This document shows, piece after piece, positions 1 through 10,907 of a stretch of 64,000 nucleotides of DNA; position 1 is the stretch's first letter, and every line of letters starts with the position of its first letter. The stretch spans positions 4,659,501 to 4,723,500 of the forward strand of contig CP107851.1 in the NCBI GenBank assembly GCA_036013505.1. Direction: 5' to 3'. The notes beneath the pieces were generated by a model, which was not told the origin of the DNA, did no database searches, and worked only from the letters and a program-made list of their open reading frames with translations. This stretch comes from Streptomyces sp. NBC_00510 (GTDB lineage Bacteria > Actinomycetota > Actinomycetes > Streptomycetales > Streptomycetaceae). The position numbers and the translations under genes are program-made.

Positions 1-1777
1 CCCCGGCTTCCTCGCCGCCGCCGGCTGCCCGCTCGCCGGCACGCAGCCCGCCGGCTGGGAGACCCGGGTCCTGACGGAGGGCCGCGGGCTGCTGCTGGTC
101 GACGGCATCGACGAGATCCCCGAGTCCGAGCGCCGCCGCGCCCGGGCCTGGCTCCGCGACCTGCTCGACGCCCATCCCGGCAACCGCTGGCTGGTCACCT
201 CCCGCCCCTCCGCCGTACGGGAGGACTGGCTGGCCGGGGAGGGCTTCACCGAGCTGGCCCTGACCCCCATGGGCCCCGCCGACGTCGCCGCCTTCGTCCG
301 CCGCTGGCACGCCGCCGCCGGGCCGGAGCCGGCCGGGTACGCCGACGGGCTGCTGAGCGCCGTACGAGCAGAGCCGGACCTCGGCCGGCTCGCCACCAAC
401 CCCCTGATGTGCGGCCTGATCTGCGCCCTGCACCACGACCGCCGCGGCTACCTCCCGCGGGCCAGGAAGGACCTGTACGCCGCCGCCCTGTCGATGCTGC
501 TGGTCCGCCGGGACCGGGAACGGGAGGCGGCGGTCGTGCCGCTGCGCGAGGAGGCGCAGATCGAGCTGCTGCAGCGGCTGGCGCACTGGCTGGTCCGCAA
601 CGGCCGCACCGAGATGGACCTCGACCGGGCCGAGGCCGTCGTCGCGCGGGCGCTGCCCGCCGTGCCCGAGGCCGCCGCGCTCGGCGACGCCGCCGCCGTC
701 CTCACCCACCTCCTCGACCGAGGCGGCGTGCTGCGCCGGCCCGCACCCGGCACGGTCGACTTCGTGCACCGCACCTTCCAGGACTACCTGGGCGCCCGCG
801 CCGCCGTCGAGGAGGGCGACTTCGGGCTGCTCGCCGCCCACGCCGCCGACGACCGGTGGGAGGACGTCCTGCGCATGGCCGTCGCGCTCGCCCGCCCGAG
901 CGAGCGGGTCGCGATCCTCCAGGACCTCCTCGACCGCGGTGACCTCGCCGCGGACCGGCGCACCCGGGCACGGCTCCACCTCCTCGCCGCCGCCTGCCTG
1001 GAGCACGCCACCGCACTCGACCCGGCCGTGCGCGGGGCCGTGGAACGGCGCGCCGCCGCGCTCGTCCCGCCCGCCGACGCGGCCGAGGCCCGCGCCCTGG
1101 CGGAGGCCGGACCGCTCGTCCTGGACCTGCTCCCCGGCCCCGACGGGCTCTCCGACGAGGACGCCCTCCACGTCGTGGTCACGGCCTGCCACCTGCCCTC
1201 GGACCGGGCCGCCGGCTATCTGGGCCGCTTCGCCGCGCACCCGTCCGTACGCGTCCGCGCCCAGCTGATGTGGTCCTGGCACCGCTTCGACTGCGCCGTG
1301 TACGCGCAGGAGGTCGTCGCCCGTCTCGACCCGGACGGCCTGGACTTCACCGTCCGCTCCGCCGACCAGCTGCGCGAACTGCGCAGGCTCGGTCTGCGGC
1401 CCACCCGCCTCGACCTGCGGGGCGACCTGCCCGTGGACGAGCTGACCGGGTACGTGGCCGGGCTCGCCCTCACCGAGGTCAGGCTGAAGGACTGCGCGCT
1501 GCCCGACCTGCGCTTCCTGGCGGGCCAGCGGGGCCTGCGCAGGCTCGCGCTGCTCGGTCCGGGCACGCCCGCCGACTGGGGGTCGATCGGCGGGCTGCCC
1601 GCGCTGCGGGAGCTGGAGCTGGCCGCCCCGGCCGACGGCCGGTTCGACCTGTCACCGCTGGCGGCCCACCCCGGGCCGCTGACCGTGCGCATCCCGCTGC
1701 CGGCCGACCGTCTTGCCGGGGCCGACCGGCTGCCCGCGCACGTGACCGTCGTCCCGGGACCGGGTCAGGGGCGGTAG
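1..1777 (+). CDS. NACHT-type NTPase, N-terminus cut by window edge
   Basis: The gene is open at the left edge and reads from base 2, leaving 591 codons to the TAG at 1775-1777. Residues 30-40 of what remains (LLLVDGIDEIP) are a Walker B motif of the NACHT type, followed near residue 65 by the sensor-like VTSRP and near 255 by FVHRTFQDYLGARA, the helical segment typical of NACHT proteins. The last 140 residues are leucine-rich and look like degenerate leucine-rich repeats. Walker A and any effector domain lie outside the window. Bacterial NACHT proteins include phage sensors, so a defence role is possible, but it is inference because the effector end is not visible. The 3' end overlaps the convergent neighbour by 13 bp. 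Confidence 0.85.
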   Translation, partial: PGFLAAAGCPLAGTQPAGWETRVLTEGRGLLLVDGIDEIPESERRRARAWLRDLLDAHPGNRWLVTSRPSAVREDWLAGEGFTELALTPMGPADVAAFVRRWHAAAGPEPAGYADGLLSAVRAEPDLGRLATNPLMCGLICALHHDRRGYLPRARKDLYAAALSMLLVRRDREREAAVVPLREEAQIELLQRLAHWLVRNGRTEMDLDRAEAVVARALPAVPEAAALGDAAAVLTHLLDRGGVLRRPAPGTVDFVHRTFQDYLGARAAVEEGDFGLLAAHAADDRWEDVLRMAVALARPSERVAILQDLLDRGDLAADRRTRARLHLLAAACLEHATALDPAVRGAVERRAAALVPPADAAEARALAEAGPLVLDLLPGPDGLSDEDALHVVVTACHLPSDRAAGYLGRFAAHPSVRVRAQLMWSWHRFDCAVYAQEVVARLDPDGLDFTVRSADQLRELRRLGLRPTRLDLRGDLPVDELTGYVAGLALTEVRLKDCALPDLRFLAGQRGLRRLALLGPGTPADWGSIGGLPALRELELAAPADGRFDLSPLAAHPGPLTVRIPLPADRLAGADRLPAHVTVVPGPGQGR

Positions 1778-3519
1778 CCGCCGTCCCGGTCCCCCCAGCC
1801 GTCCCAGCCGCCGTGGCCCCGGCCGTCGTCGCCGTCGCAGTCCCCCTCGCAGGGCTCCCCGCCGGGGGCCGGGGAACCGGTGGCCGTGGGCGTCGGGCTC
1901 GGCGGCGCCGAGGGCAGCGCGGCCACCCGGGTCGAGCCGGCGAGCAGCTGCGAGCCGGTGGTGTACGCCACCGACTGGAAGCGGGGCGGGGCGACGGAGG
2001 TGTCGAAGGTCCAGCGCTGGACGGGCCGGCCGTCGCGGGGCCGCAGGACGACCTCCGCACCCGGCTCGCGGCCCTCGGGGGCGACCGCGAGCTGCTGGTT
2101 CCAGCGGGGGATGAGGTCCCCGGTCAGGGTGAGGTCGTAGCGCACGTCCTCGGCGCCGGTGACGAAGGACGCCGTGCACAGACCCAGTTCCAGCGCGGGA
2201 CCGCGGTGGGAGTTGAGGCAGTACGCGGGCTGGGCGACGCTCCGCATGAGCCCGTCCGGCTCGTACGACCAGAACTGCGTGGCACCGGAGTCGCAGCGCG
2301 CGGTGGCCGCCCCGGTGCCGATCACGGTGCGGCGGCCGGACAGGTCGATGCACAGGTCGTCGCCGTTGTTCCGGAGCCGGCCGCGGAGCCCGTCGGTGGG
2401 GGCGGGGTCGGCGGTGACCGTGCCCGGCGCGGTGTCCGAGGTGGTGACCGAGGCCGAGGCGGTGGGGGACGCCGTGGCCGCGGTGGGCGCCGTACCGGAG
2501 GCACGGTCGTCGCTGCCGCCGTCGCCGGTGGTGAGGCCGACCACCAGGGCGATCACCAGGGCGCAGCCGCCGATGCCCAGCAGGGTCGCGGCGAGCCCCC
2601 GGCGGCCGCCGCTCGCGGCGCGGCGCCTTCGGCCGCCGTGGCGCCGCCCGGGAGAACCGCCGGAGCCCTTCTCGGCATCGTTGTCACGCGCCGCCCGGCG
2701 GGTGGGGCGGGAGTCGAAGTAGCCCCGCGCCTCCCAGACCAGCACCGCCTCGGCGATCAGCACGCCGAGCCGGTCCCCGGAGTGGTCGAGCTGCTCGGCC
2801 GCGTACCGGCAGTGGTCGCACCGGGCGATGTGCCGCTGCAGGTCGGGTACGAGACCGGCGCCCCCGCGGTGGATGGATATGTCCAGCAGACGGCTGAACT
2901 GCAGGCAGGCCTCGTACGGCGCGAGGTCCCGGTGCGCCTGGACGCAGGCCTCGCGGAAGCGGGTGCGGGCGAGCTCCAGCTGTGCCGCTGCCCGCTCCGG
3001 GTCGATGCCCAGCAGCCCGGCCGGCACGTCGAGCGGCTCGGCGTCGACCTCGGCGTGCCAGAGCAGGCAGCGGGCGGGCTCGGGCAGCCGCATGAAGGCC
3101 CGGTTCGCCAGCCGGCGGTTCTCCGGTACCGCCAGGCGGGTGTCGGTCTGGTCGGGCCGGGGACGCAGCCGCCGGTGGAGCCAGGCGCGGCGGCGGTCGA
3201 CGGCCCACTCCTCGGCGATCTTGTGGACGGTGATCAGGAGTTCGGGGCGCCAGGCCGCCGAGGGCCCGGTCAGCCGCAAGGTGTCGACGAAGACCCGGGT
3301 GAACGCGGCCGCCGCGAGGATGCCGGCGGCGTGTCCGGAGACCGTGCACAACTCCGCGTACTCGGAGACCGGCCGCCAATGGCGGGCCAGCAACTCCTCG
3401 AACGGCTGGTGCGCGCCTTCCTTTCCCAGGGACTTTCCGATCTCTCCGGACAACGCCTCGTCCGGTACGCCGAACAGCCGGCCGGGGTGCGCGGAATTCG
3501 GATGCGGGGATTCCTTCAA
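1765..3519 (-). CDS. sigma-like / zinc-motif / single-TM protein with extracellular ricin-type lectin domain
   Basis: 584 residues from a TTG at 3519, chosen because GGAAGGAA lies about 7 nt upstream; the open frame continues further up without coding character. Residues about 35-215 are helical and resemble sigma-70 region 2/4 (HWRPVSEYAELC, RPELLITVHKIAEEW). HIARCDHC at 230-237 resembles the HxxxCxxC of zinc-binding anti-sigma domains. A single membrane helix sits at about 308-331. After a Thr/Ala/Ser linker, residues about 380-520 form a ricin-type beta-trefoil with paired cysteines (DDLCIDLSG, AYCLNSH). The C-terminal tail is Gly/Asp-rich. The layout suggests lectin sensing outside coupled to a sigma-like module inside. 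Whether it binds RNA polymerase is unknown. Confidence 0.8.
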   Translation of the reverse strand: MKESPHPNSAHPGRLFGVPDEALSGEIGKSLGKEGAHQPFEELLARHWRPVSEYAELCTVSGHAAGILAAAAFTRVFVDTLRLTGPSAAWRPELLITVHKIAEEWAVDRRRAWLHRRLRPRPDQTDTRLAVPENRRLANRAFMRLPEPARCLLWHAEVDAEPLDVPAGLLGIDPERAAAQLELARTRFREACVQAHRDLAPYEACLQFSRLLDISIHRGGAGLVPDLQRHIARCDHCRYAAEQLDHSGDRLGVLIAEAVLVWEARGYFDSRPTRRAARDNDAEKGSGGSPGRRHGGRRRRAASGGRRGLAATLLGIGGCALVIALVVGLTTGDGGSDDRASGTAPTAATASPTASASVTTSDTAPGTVTADPAPTDGLRGRLRNNGDDLCIDLSGRRTVIGTGAATARCDSGATQFWSYEPDGLMRSVAQPAYCLNSHRGPALELGLCTASFVTGAEDVRYDLTLTGDLIPRWNQQLAVAPEGREPGAEVVLRPRDGRPVQRWTFDTSVAPPRFQSVAYTTGSQLLAGSTRVAALPSAPPSPTPTATGSPAPGGEPCEGDCDGDDGRGHGGWDGWGDRDGGYRP

Positions 3520-3852
3520 CGAGAGTTTCCTTCCGCGTTCGCCCCGCCGGGAAAAGTACGAACCAATGTGCCGGCGCGGGACGCAGCTACGTGGGGGGAG
3601 GTGAGGCCGGGGCGCCGGTGAAGGGGCAAGGTGGCCTCTCCTCACTCTCGGCTGATCTTTTCGAATGCCTGCCGGAATGACGGCACGACACCGGCCGGAG
3701 CACGGAGAAGGAGGAGTCCGTGCTGAACATCGCTCACCTTTCCACAAATGCAACCGGCGCAACAAGGGTGGGTTCATGGGGAACACAAAACACGACGACC
3801 CCGCCCGCACTAATGTGCGGACGGGGTCGGCTCGCTGTGCGATTACTTGCGG
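3520..3852. other. intergenic region between clpC and the ricin-domain gene
   Basis: 333 bp with the promoter and leader of the leftward ricin-domain gene and the clpC terminator. It also holds a possible tiny rightward frame (GTG 3720 to TGA 3869, 49 codons) behind a strong GGAGGA Shine-Dalgarno sequence; it runs into the clpC 3' end and has weak third-position GC bias, so it is not called as a gene. Confidence 0.5.
3797..3829 (-). terminator. clpC rho-independent terminator
   Basis: A 14-bp stem (GACCCCGCCCGCAC / GTGCGGACGGGGTC, one mismatched pair) with a TAAT loop lies 24 bp past the clpC stop. On the transcribed strand it is followed by GTGTTTTGTG, the usual weak U-tract. Confidence 0.8.
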
Positions 3853-6369
<2,517 letters not shown>

Positions 6370-6801
6370 CGTTAATCGCTCCTCAGAGCGGTCGGGCAGT
6401 TAGGGGCGTGTCCCCTCCCTGTCCTTCCGCATGCTAGTCCCGCACAGCGGGGCAGCTCACTTCAACCGTCGACACCTTGCGAGGTCGTTAACCCCCGCGC
6501 CGTCGACAACAGCCTCAACCCGATGGTGCGAGACGATGTTCCCGCAGGCCAGGCGGATAGCCCTTTATCCAGTACGCCGAGGGCGAACGCCCCGCCTGTC
6601 CGACATGGCCGTCGTCCGTTCCCACTAGGTATTTCTTACCCGCCCGCACGGACAGTCCATGCCGGGAGCACGCCCGCTGTCTGCTATAGGCGAACAGACT
6701 TGCGTCCTGGGGATTCACGGAGGGTGACGGGAACCGGCCGGCCGGGCACTCCCGGTGACCCGCCTCGTAACCCGGGACCCCCGGGGAGCGTTGCGCAGGG
6801 C
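6370..6801. other. clpC upstream region
   Basis: 432 bp between clpC and the next rightward gene. It is less GC-rich than its surroundings, contains GTTAAC and TTGAAG-like promoter elements on the minus strand, and a small dyad CCCGCacaGCGGG at 6439-6451 about 70 bp upstream of clpC that could be a repressor or activator site. No coding frame with the expected codon bias was seen before about 6724. Confidence 0.5.
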
Positions 6802-7329
6802 ATGCAGGCCTCACGGGTCCCGGCGACCCTGGAACACGCGGACGCCCTCGACGTCCCCGCGGAGGCGGGGCACGAGGTGCTCGGCCGCTTCCCGGCGCCC
6901 CGGACGGGACCTGTCGCCCTGGCGGGGTACCGGATGCGCTTCTTCGTCGCCCCGGGCAGCGCCGAGGAACTGCCCGGCCTGCTGGACTGGCTGGAGTGGA
7001 GCGGCATCCCGCTCGACCTCGTACCGCTGTGCGGGCGGGAGGCCGCCTACGACGACGGCGCGCAGGCCTGGCTCCGGCCGCCCGTTCCGGACGGCGGGCG
7101 CCACGCCGGCGCGCCGTTCTCCCTGCCCGCCATGACCCTCGGCACGCAGCCCAACCCCGCGGCGGACGGACGCTCCGGAGGGACCGTGGGCCTGACGGCC
7201 CTGGTCTCCGCGCTCGCGACCGCCTGCCACCGGGTCCGGCTGCGTGTCGCCCGGACCGATCAGCCGTGCGCCTTCTCGTACGCCTCGCGGATCTGCGCGG
7301 GGACACGGCCGCGGTCGTTGACCTCGTAA
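6802..7329 (+). CDS. conserved hypothetical protein between clpC and lsr2
   Basis: 175 residues from ATG 6802; an in-frame GTG at 6724 right after GGAGG is an alternative, so the N-terminus is uncertain. Third positions are almost all G or C, which supports real coding. No domain is recognised. The middle contains GLLDWLEWSGIPLDLVPL and an aromatic/Asp-rich stretch, and the C-terminal half has a possible amphipathic helix (LTALVSALATACHRVRLR). The last 70 bp overlap the 3' end of lsr2 on the other strand, so the C-terminal 23 residues are encoded antisense to lsr2. No signal peptide or membrane helix is evident. Confidence 0.6.
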   Translation: MQASRVPATLEHADALDVPAEAGHEVLGRFPAPRTGPVALAGYRMRFFVAPGSAEELPGLLDWLEWSGIPLDLVPLCGREAAYDDGAQAWLRPPVPDGGRHAGAPFSLPAMTLGTQPNPAADGRSGGTVGLTALVSALATACHRVRLRVARTDQPCAFSYASRICAGTRPRSLTS

Positions 7330-7601
7330 CCCTCTTCCTTGGCCCACGCGCGGATCTTCGCGGTGTCCTGGCTCGCGGCGCCCCCGCGGGAGGCGCCCTT
7401 CGCGGCGCGGCCCCGGCCGGCGCGGCCACCGGTACGGCGGCCGTTGTCCACGTACGGACCGAGGAGACCACGCAGCTTGTCGGCGTTGTCGGTGGTGAGG
7501 TCGATCTCGTACGTCACTCCGTCGAGTGCGAACGTCACGGTCTCATCCGCCTCGCCGCCGTCGAGGTCGTCAACAAGAAGGACCTGAACCTTCTGTGCCA
7601 C
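7260..7601 (-). CDS. lsr2: Lsr2, nucleoid-associated xenogeneic silencer
   Basis: 113 residues from GTG 7601, giving the canonical N-terminus VAQKVQVLLVDDLDGG; an ATG 15 nt upstream is in frame but would overlap the AAAGGGAAG ribosome site. The N-terminal half is the dimerisation/oligomerisation domain. A basic Gly/Arg linker (about 54-75) precedes the C-terminal DNA-binding domain. That domain has the RGR hook at 97-99 (NDRGRVP), which inserts into the minor groove of AT-rich DNA. Lsr2 binds horizontally acquired AT-rich loci and represses them, including specialised-metabolite clusters in Streptomyces. The convergent gene overlaps its 3' end by 70 bp. Confidence 0.97.
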   Translation of the reverse strand: MAQKVQVLLVDDLDGGEADETVTFALDGVTYEIDLTTDNADKLRGLLGPYVDNGRRTGGRAGRGRAAKGASRGGAASQDTAKIRAWAKEEGYEVNDRGRVPAQIREAYEKAHG

Positions 7602-7766
7602 CGGCTTCCCTTTCATCGAATACGGATAACCGGTAAAAGCAAACCGCCTTTTCCCGGAAAACTCAAACCCCTTGCCCGAACTGCTCCCGGCCGGCCACCA
7701 TCCCCGCGGTCTTCCGCGGGAACGTTTCGGACATACTGTTGTGCCGGACGGACGCCGTGGGCAGCC

Positions 7767-8285
7767 TCACAGATGCAACAGCATCCGGCTGTTGCCCAAG
7801 GTGTTCGGTTTCACTCGTTCGAGGTCGAGGAACTCGGCCACGCCCTCGTCCTTTGAGCGCAGCAGCTCACCGAAGACATCACCGTCGACCGGCGTCTCGC
7901 CGATCTCCACGAAGCCGTGCTTCGCGAAGAAGTCCACTTCGAAGGTGAGGCAGAAAATTCGCCGCACTCCCAGCCACCGCGCGGTCTGCAGCAGCTTCTC
8001 CAGCACGAGATGCCCGACGCCCTTGCCGTGCTGCGCCGGATCGACCGCGAGGGTGCGCACCTCGGCGAGGTCCTCCCACATCACGTGCAATGCGCCGCAG
8101 GCCACCACTTCGGCGTCCTGGTCGTGTTCGGCCACCCAGAACTCCTGGATGTCCTCGTAAAGCGTCACCGTCGGCTTGTCGAGCAGGATGCGGTCGCGGA
8201 CATAGGCGTCGAGCAGTCGCCGGACAGCCGGCACGTCGGCCGTCCGGGCCCGGCGGATGGTGACGTCATTTGATGCGGCGCGCAT
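7767..8285 (-). CDS. amino-acid N-acetyltransferase (actinobacterial ArgA type)
   Basis: 172 residues, single GNAT domain. It starts TIRRARTADVPAVRRLLDAY, and the acetyl-CoA loop reads VDPAQHGKGVGHLVLEKLL (Q/RxxGxG variant), followed by FFAKHGFVEIGE. This short form resembles the stand-alone N-acetylglutamate synthase of mycobacteria (Rv2747 type), which acetylates glutamate or glutamine as the first arginine-pathway step; it lacks the amino-acid-kinase domain of enterobacterial ArgA. It sits between lsr2 and a BlaI-type regulator with no arginine genes nearby, so the substrate assignment is from family resemblance only. Confidence 0.85.
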   Translation of the reverse strand: MRAASNDVTIRRARTADVPAVRRLLDAYVRDRILLDKPTVTLYEDIQEFWVAEHDQDAEVVACGALHVMWEDLAEVRTLAVDPAQHGKGVGHLVLEKLLQTARWLGVRRIFCLTFEVDFFAKHGFVEIGETPVDGDVFGELLRSKDEGVAEFLDLERVKPNTLGNSRMLLHL

Positions 8286-8294
8286 GTGCGGACG

Positions 8295-8699
8295 CTATCG
8301 CCCGTCCGATCCGCCCGTCTCCCCGGGGTCACCCGGATCAGCGGATTGCACCACCCGCATTGCGTCACGGAGGGCTTCTCGCTGTTCCGCCGACATCATG
8401 CCGAAGAAGGCGACAAGGGCCGCCGCGGGGTTGTCGCTGGCGGCCCACGCCTCGTGCATGAGTGCCGCCGAGTAAGCGGCCCGAGTGGAAACCGCCTCAT
8501 AGCGATAGGCGCGTCCTTCGGCTTCCCGCCGGAGCCAGCCCTTCTGATGAAGGTTGTCCATTACGGTCATGACCGTCGTGTACGCGATCGAGCGCTCCCG
8601 GCGGAGATCCTCCAGCACCTCGCGCACCGTCACCGGGCGGTTCCAGCGCCACACCCGGCTCATCACGGCGTCTTCGAGGTCTCCCAATGGACGGGGCAC
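8295..8699 (-). CDS. BlaI/MecI/CopY-family winged-helix repressor
   Basis: 134 residues from GTG 8699. LGDLEDAVMSRVWRWNRPVTVREVLEDL and IAYTTVMTVMDNLHQKGWLRRE are the winged-helix signature of BlaI-like repressors; the C-terminal part (SALMHEAWAASDNPAAALVAFF) would be the dimerisation helix. Such proteins bind dyads as dimers and in staphylococci are cleaved by BlaR-type proteases. No BlaR-like metalloprotease is in the window; in actinobacteria the partner is often an unlinked M48/M56 protease. The upstream 55 bp contain ACTAGT, a possible half of an autoregulatory operator. The next leftward gene is 9 bp away and may be cotranscribed. Confidence 0.92.
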   Translation of the reverse strand: MPRPLGDLEDAVMSRVWRWNRPVTVREVLEDLRRERSIAYTTVMTVMDNLHQKGWLRREAEGRAYRYEAVSTRAAYSAALMHEAWAASDNPAAALVAFFGMMSAEQREALRDAMRVVQSADPGDPGETGGSDGR

Positions 8700-8754
8700 A
8701 CCCGAATACTAGTTGCTTACGGGCACAATGCCCGGAATGCCGGAAATCCCGAGG

Positions 8755-8943
8755 TCACACCCGGGGCTTCTCGATGCCGCCCGACCGCTGGGCCGGGGGC
8801 TGCGCGCCGGACAGCGCGGCGTCGACCACCGCGTCCTCCTTGGCCTTGTTGACCCCGCCCTGGCTCCTGATCAGCGTCCGGATGAGGAAGGTGAACGCGA
8901 TGGCCATCACGGTGGGGGGCACGAGCGCGGAGACGTAGTCCAT
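8755..8943 (-). CDS. small single-helix membrane protein, conserved hypothetical
   Basis: 62 residues from ATG 8943. Residues about 5-25 (SALVPPTVMAIAFTFLIRTL) form one hydrophobic segment; the rest is hydrophilic and ends KPRV. Codon bias is strong. It lies 55 bp upstream of the BlaI-type gene in the same direction, so the two could share a transcript, but no function can be read from sequence. Confidence 0.7.
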   Translation of the reverse strand: MDYVSALVPPTVMAIAFTFLIRTLIRSQGGVNKAKEDAVVDAALSGAQPPAQRSGGIEKPRV

Positions 8944-9015
8944 GGCACCAGGGTAGCCACGCCCCCCGCCGCGCCCCGCGGCGGACCACCACCGGGGGGC
9001 GCGTCCCCCGGTCGG

Positions 9016-9067
9016 GCGAAGCCGTGGCCCCGGTCCGCGTCGTCGCGGGCCGGGGCCACGGCTTCGC
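9016..9067 (-). terminator. terminator of the LAATG surface-protein gene
   Basis: A perfect 18-bp stem (GCGAAGCCGTGGCCCCGG and its complement) with a 16-nt loop, just past the TAG of the leftward gene at 9081. No U-tract, as is common for Streptomyces terminators. Confidence 0.8.
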
Positions 9068-9080
9068 CGCTGAGGGGCGG

Positions 9081-10796
9081 CTACGCGCCCGTACGCGCCC
9101 TGCGGCGGACGGCCGCCACCAGGAGGGCGCCCAGGACGGCGCAGGCCGCCGAGCCGGCCGCCAGGGGACGTACAGGCCCCGCGCCGGTGGCGGCGAGGGA
9201 GCCCGTCCCTCCGGCAGGAACCACCCCGGAACCGCCCGAGGTGCTCCCGCCGGAGCCGGACGACGCCTTGGCCGTGACCGTGAGGACGCCCGCGTTGTTC
9301 TTCTGGCCCTTGCGGTCGACGCCGTAGTCCGAGGCCGCGAAGACCAGACCGGTGGCCCCGTCCAGTGCCCGGTCCGCGACGAGGGTGAAGGAGAAGGTCT
9401 GGGAGGTGCCGGGCTCGATCGAGTGCCGGGTGTGGCAGTAGTAGATCGTCCCGGTCGGCACGGGCGCGACGTCCTGCGGGTCGTCGCCGAAGGTGACGCC
9501 GCCCGGGTAGTCGTCCCAGTCCGCGCTCGTGGTCAGCCTGCAGGCGCCGTCGCGCGCCGTGACCCGCACCCCGCGGGGGATCTCCACCGCGACCCAGGTG
9601 GCCGGCCCGGTCCCGCTGGTGCCGCGTGCCCGCGCGGCCTCGTCGCCCTCGTTGCGCAGGCCCACGACGGCCTTCGTCCGCTCGCCGACCGTCGCCCGGA
9701 CCGTGTCCCCGATCGCGACCAGGTCCGCCCCGCGGTGGCCGGGGGCCGGGCCCTCGGGGTCGTACATCGTGATGTCCAGGCCGCCGAGGTTGTCGGTGTA
9801 GTCGACGTCCCGGCCCTCCTGCGCGGCGAGCTTCCGGGCCGCCGTCCCGGGGCCGCGCGTGTCCTTCGCCGCCGGGGCGGACGTCTTGCGGACCAGGGTG
9901 AGCGGGGCCCCGGTACCGGGGGTGCCGAGCTGTGCGTCGTCGTCGAGGTTTCCGCCGATCAGGTCGGCCTGGTAGCCCACCCTGCCGTCGGTGGCGCCGG
10001 ACTCGACCTCGATCTTCAGCGGCTGCGCGAGTTCCCACACCTCGCCCGGGGCGATGTCGGTGGCGAAGTGACAGACGAAGGCGTCCTCCGGCTGGCCCAG
10101 CGGGGCGTGGCGGCAGTTGCCGAAGTCGTCCGCCATCACCAGGCCCGTGCCGAAGGAGCGGGTGAGGTTGGTCCGCACCAGGACGGAGACGCCGCCGCGG
10201 GTGGGCCGGTCACCGACGTTGGCGATGACGACCGGCAGGTCGAGGGTGTCGCCGGGCCGCACGTCGGAGGCGGTGGACGACTTCGGGACGACGAGGTCCG
10301 GGCCGCTGCCGACCGTGATCCGGGTGGCGGTCATGCTGTCGGGATCCGGCCTGGCGTCCTTGGCGCTCACCGAGTAGCGCAGCGTCGCGGCGTCGTCGGT
10401 CCTGGAGCCGGCGGCGGCCCGCATCCTCACGGGTATCGCGGTGCCGGCGTGGTCGACCGCGCCCAGCGAGCAGGTGGCCGTGGTGCCCGAGGCGGCACAC
10501 AGGTCCGCGGGGAGCGCCACGTCCACGACGCCGGCCAGGGCGGCGAGGTCCATGGTGACGACGACCTCGTGGGCGGGCTCCGGCACCTGCCCGTCGTCGA
10601 AGCGCTGGACCAGGGCGGTGATCTCGAACGTCTTGTACGCGGTGCTCGTCGCCGCCACCCCGACGTCGCCGGGTGCGGTCAGGTGCAGTTCGGCTCTGAG
10701 GGGCTCGGCCGAGGCCGCGCCCGCCATGACGGCGGATCCCGCCGTCGCGGTCATGACGGCGGCCGCGGTGCAGACCGCGAGCCGGGTGAGTCTCAT
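9081..10796 (-). CDS. secreted surface protein with LAATG sortase signal
   Basis: 571 residues. The N-terminus is a Sec signal (MRLTRLAVCTAAAVM..., cleavage likely after AGAASA near residue 29). The body holds repeated beta-sandwich segments of the DUF11/CARDB kind (RPGDTLDLPVVIANVGDRPTRG; VGERTKAVVGLRNEGDEAARA), which usually act as stalk or adhesive domains. A Gly/Ser linker at about 505-530 leads to LAATG at 534-538, a hydrophobic helix (546-563) and the basic tail RRRARTGA. LAxTG is the recognition pattern of class E sortases, which anchor chaplins in Streptomyces, so covalent attachment to peptidoglycan is expected. No sortase gene is nearby. Ligand unknown. Confidence 0.88.
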   Translation of the reverse strand: MRLTRLAVCTAAAVMTATAGSAVMAGAASAEPLRAELHLTAPGDVGVAATSTAYKTFEITALVQRFDDGQVPEPAHEVVVTMDLAALAGVVDVALPADLCAASGTTATCSLGAVDHAGTAIPVRMRAAAGSRTDDAATLRYSVSAKDARPDPDSMTATRITVGSGPDLVVPKSSTASDVRPGDTLDLPVVIANVGDRPTRGGVSVLVRTNLTRSFGTGLVMADDFGNCRHAPLGQPEDAFVCHFATDIAPGEVWELAQPLKIEVESGATDGRVGYQADLIGGNLDDDAQLGTPGTGAPLTLVRKTSAPAAKDTRGPGTAARKLAAQEGRDVDYTDNLGGLDITMYDPEGPAPGHRGADLVAIGDTVRATVGERTKAVVGLRNEGDEAARARGTSGTGPATWVAVEIPRGVRVTARDGACRLTTSADWDDYPGGVTFGDDPQDVAPVPTGTIYYCHTRHSIEPGTSQTFSFTLVADRALDGATGLVFAASDYGVDRKGQKNNAGVLTVTAKASSGSGGSTSGGSGVVPAGGTGSLAATGAGPVRPLAAGSAACAVLGALLVAAVRRRARTGA

Positions 10797-10850
10797 GCCG
10801 GGTTCCCCCTGAGGAAGTCGACGGTCAGGTGGCGCACCCGTGAACGCACG

Positions 10851-10883
10851 GGAGACGTCACGGGATGGACCCGTGACGTCTCC
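10851..10883 (-). terminator. hairpin terminator downstream of 10908-11552 gene
   Basis: Perfect 14-bp stem GGAGACGTCACGGG / CCCGTGACGTCTCC with a 5-nt loop, 25 bp beyond the stop of the upstream leftward gene and before the start of the LAATG gene. No U-tract. Confidence 0.75.
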
Positions 10884-10907
10884 GGAAGGTTGTGCGGTGA
10901 CCCGGCG

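Noticed and set aside
6439..6451. ClgR box for clpC
   Set aside because: The small dyad does not have the spacing I associate with ClgR sites, so it is listed only as an unassigned dyad in the upstream region.
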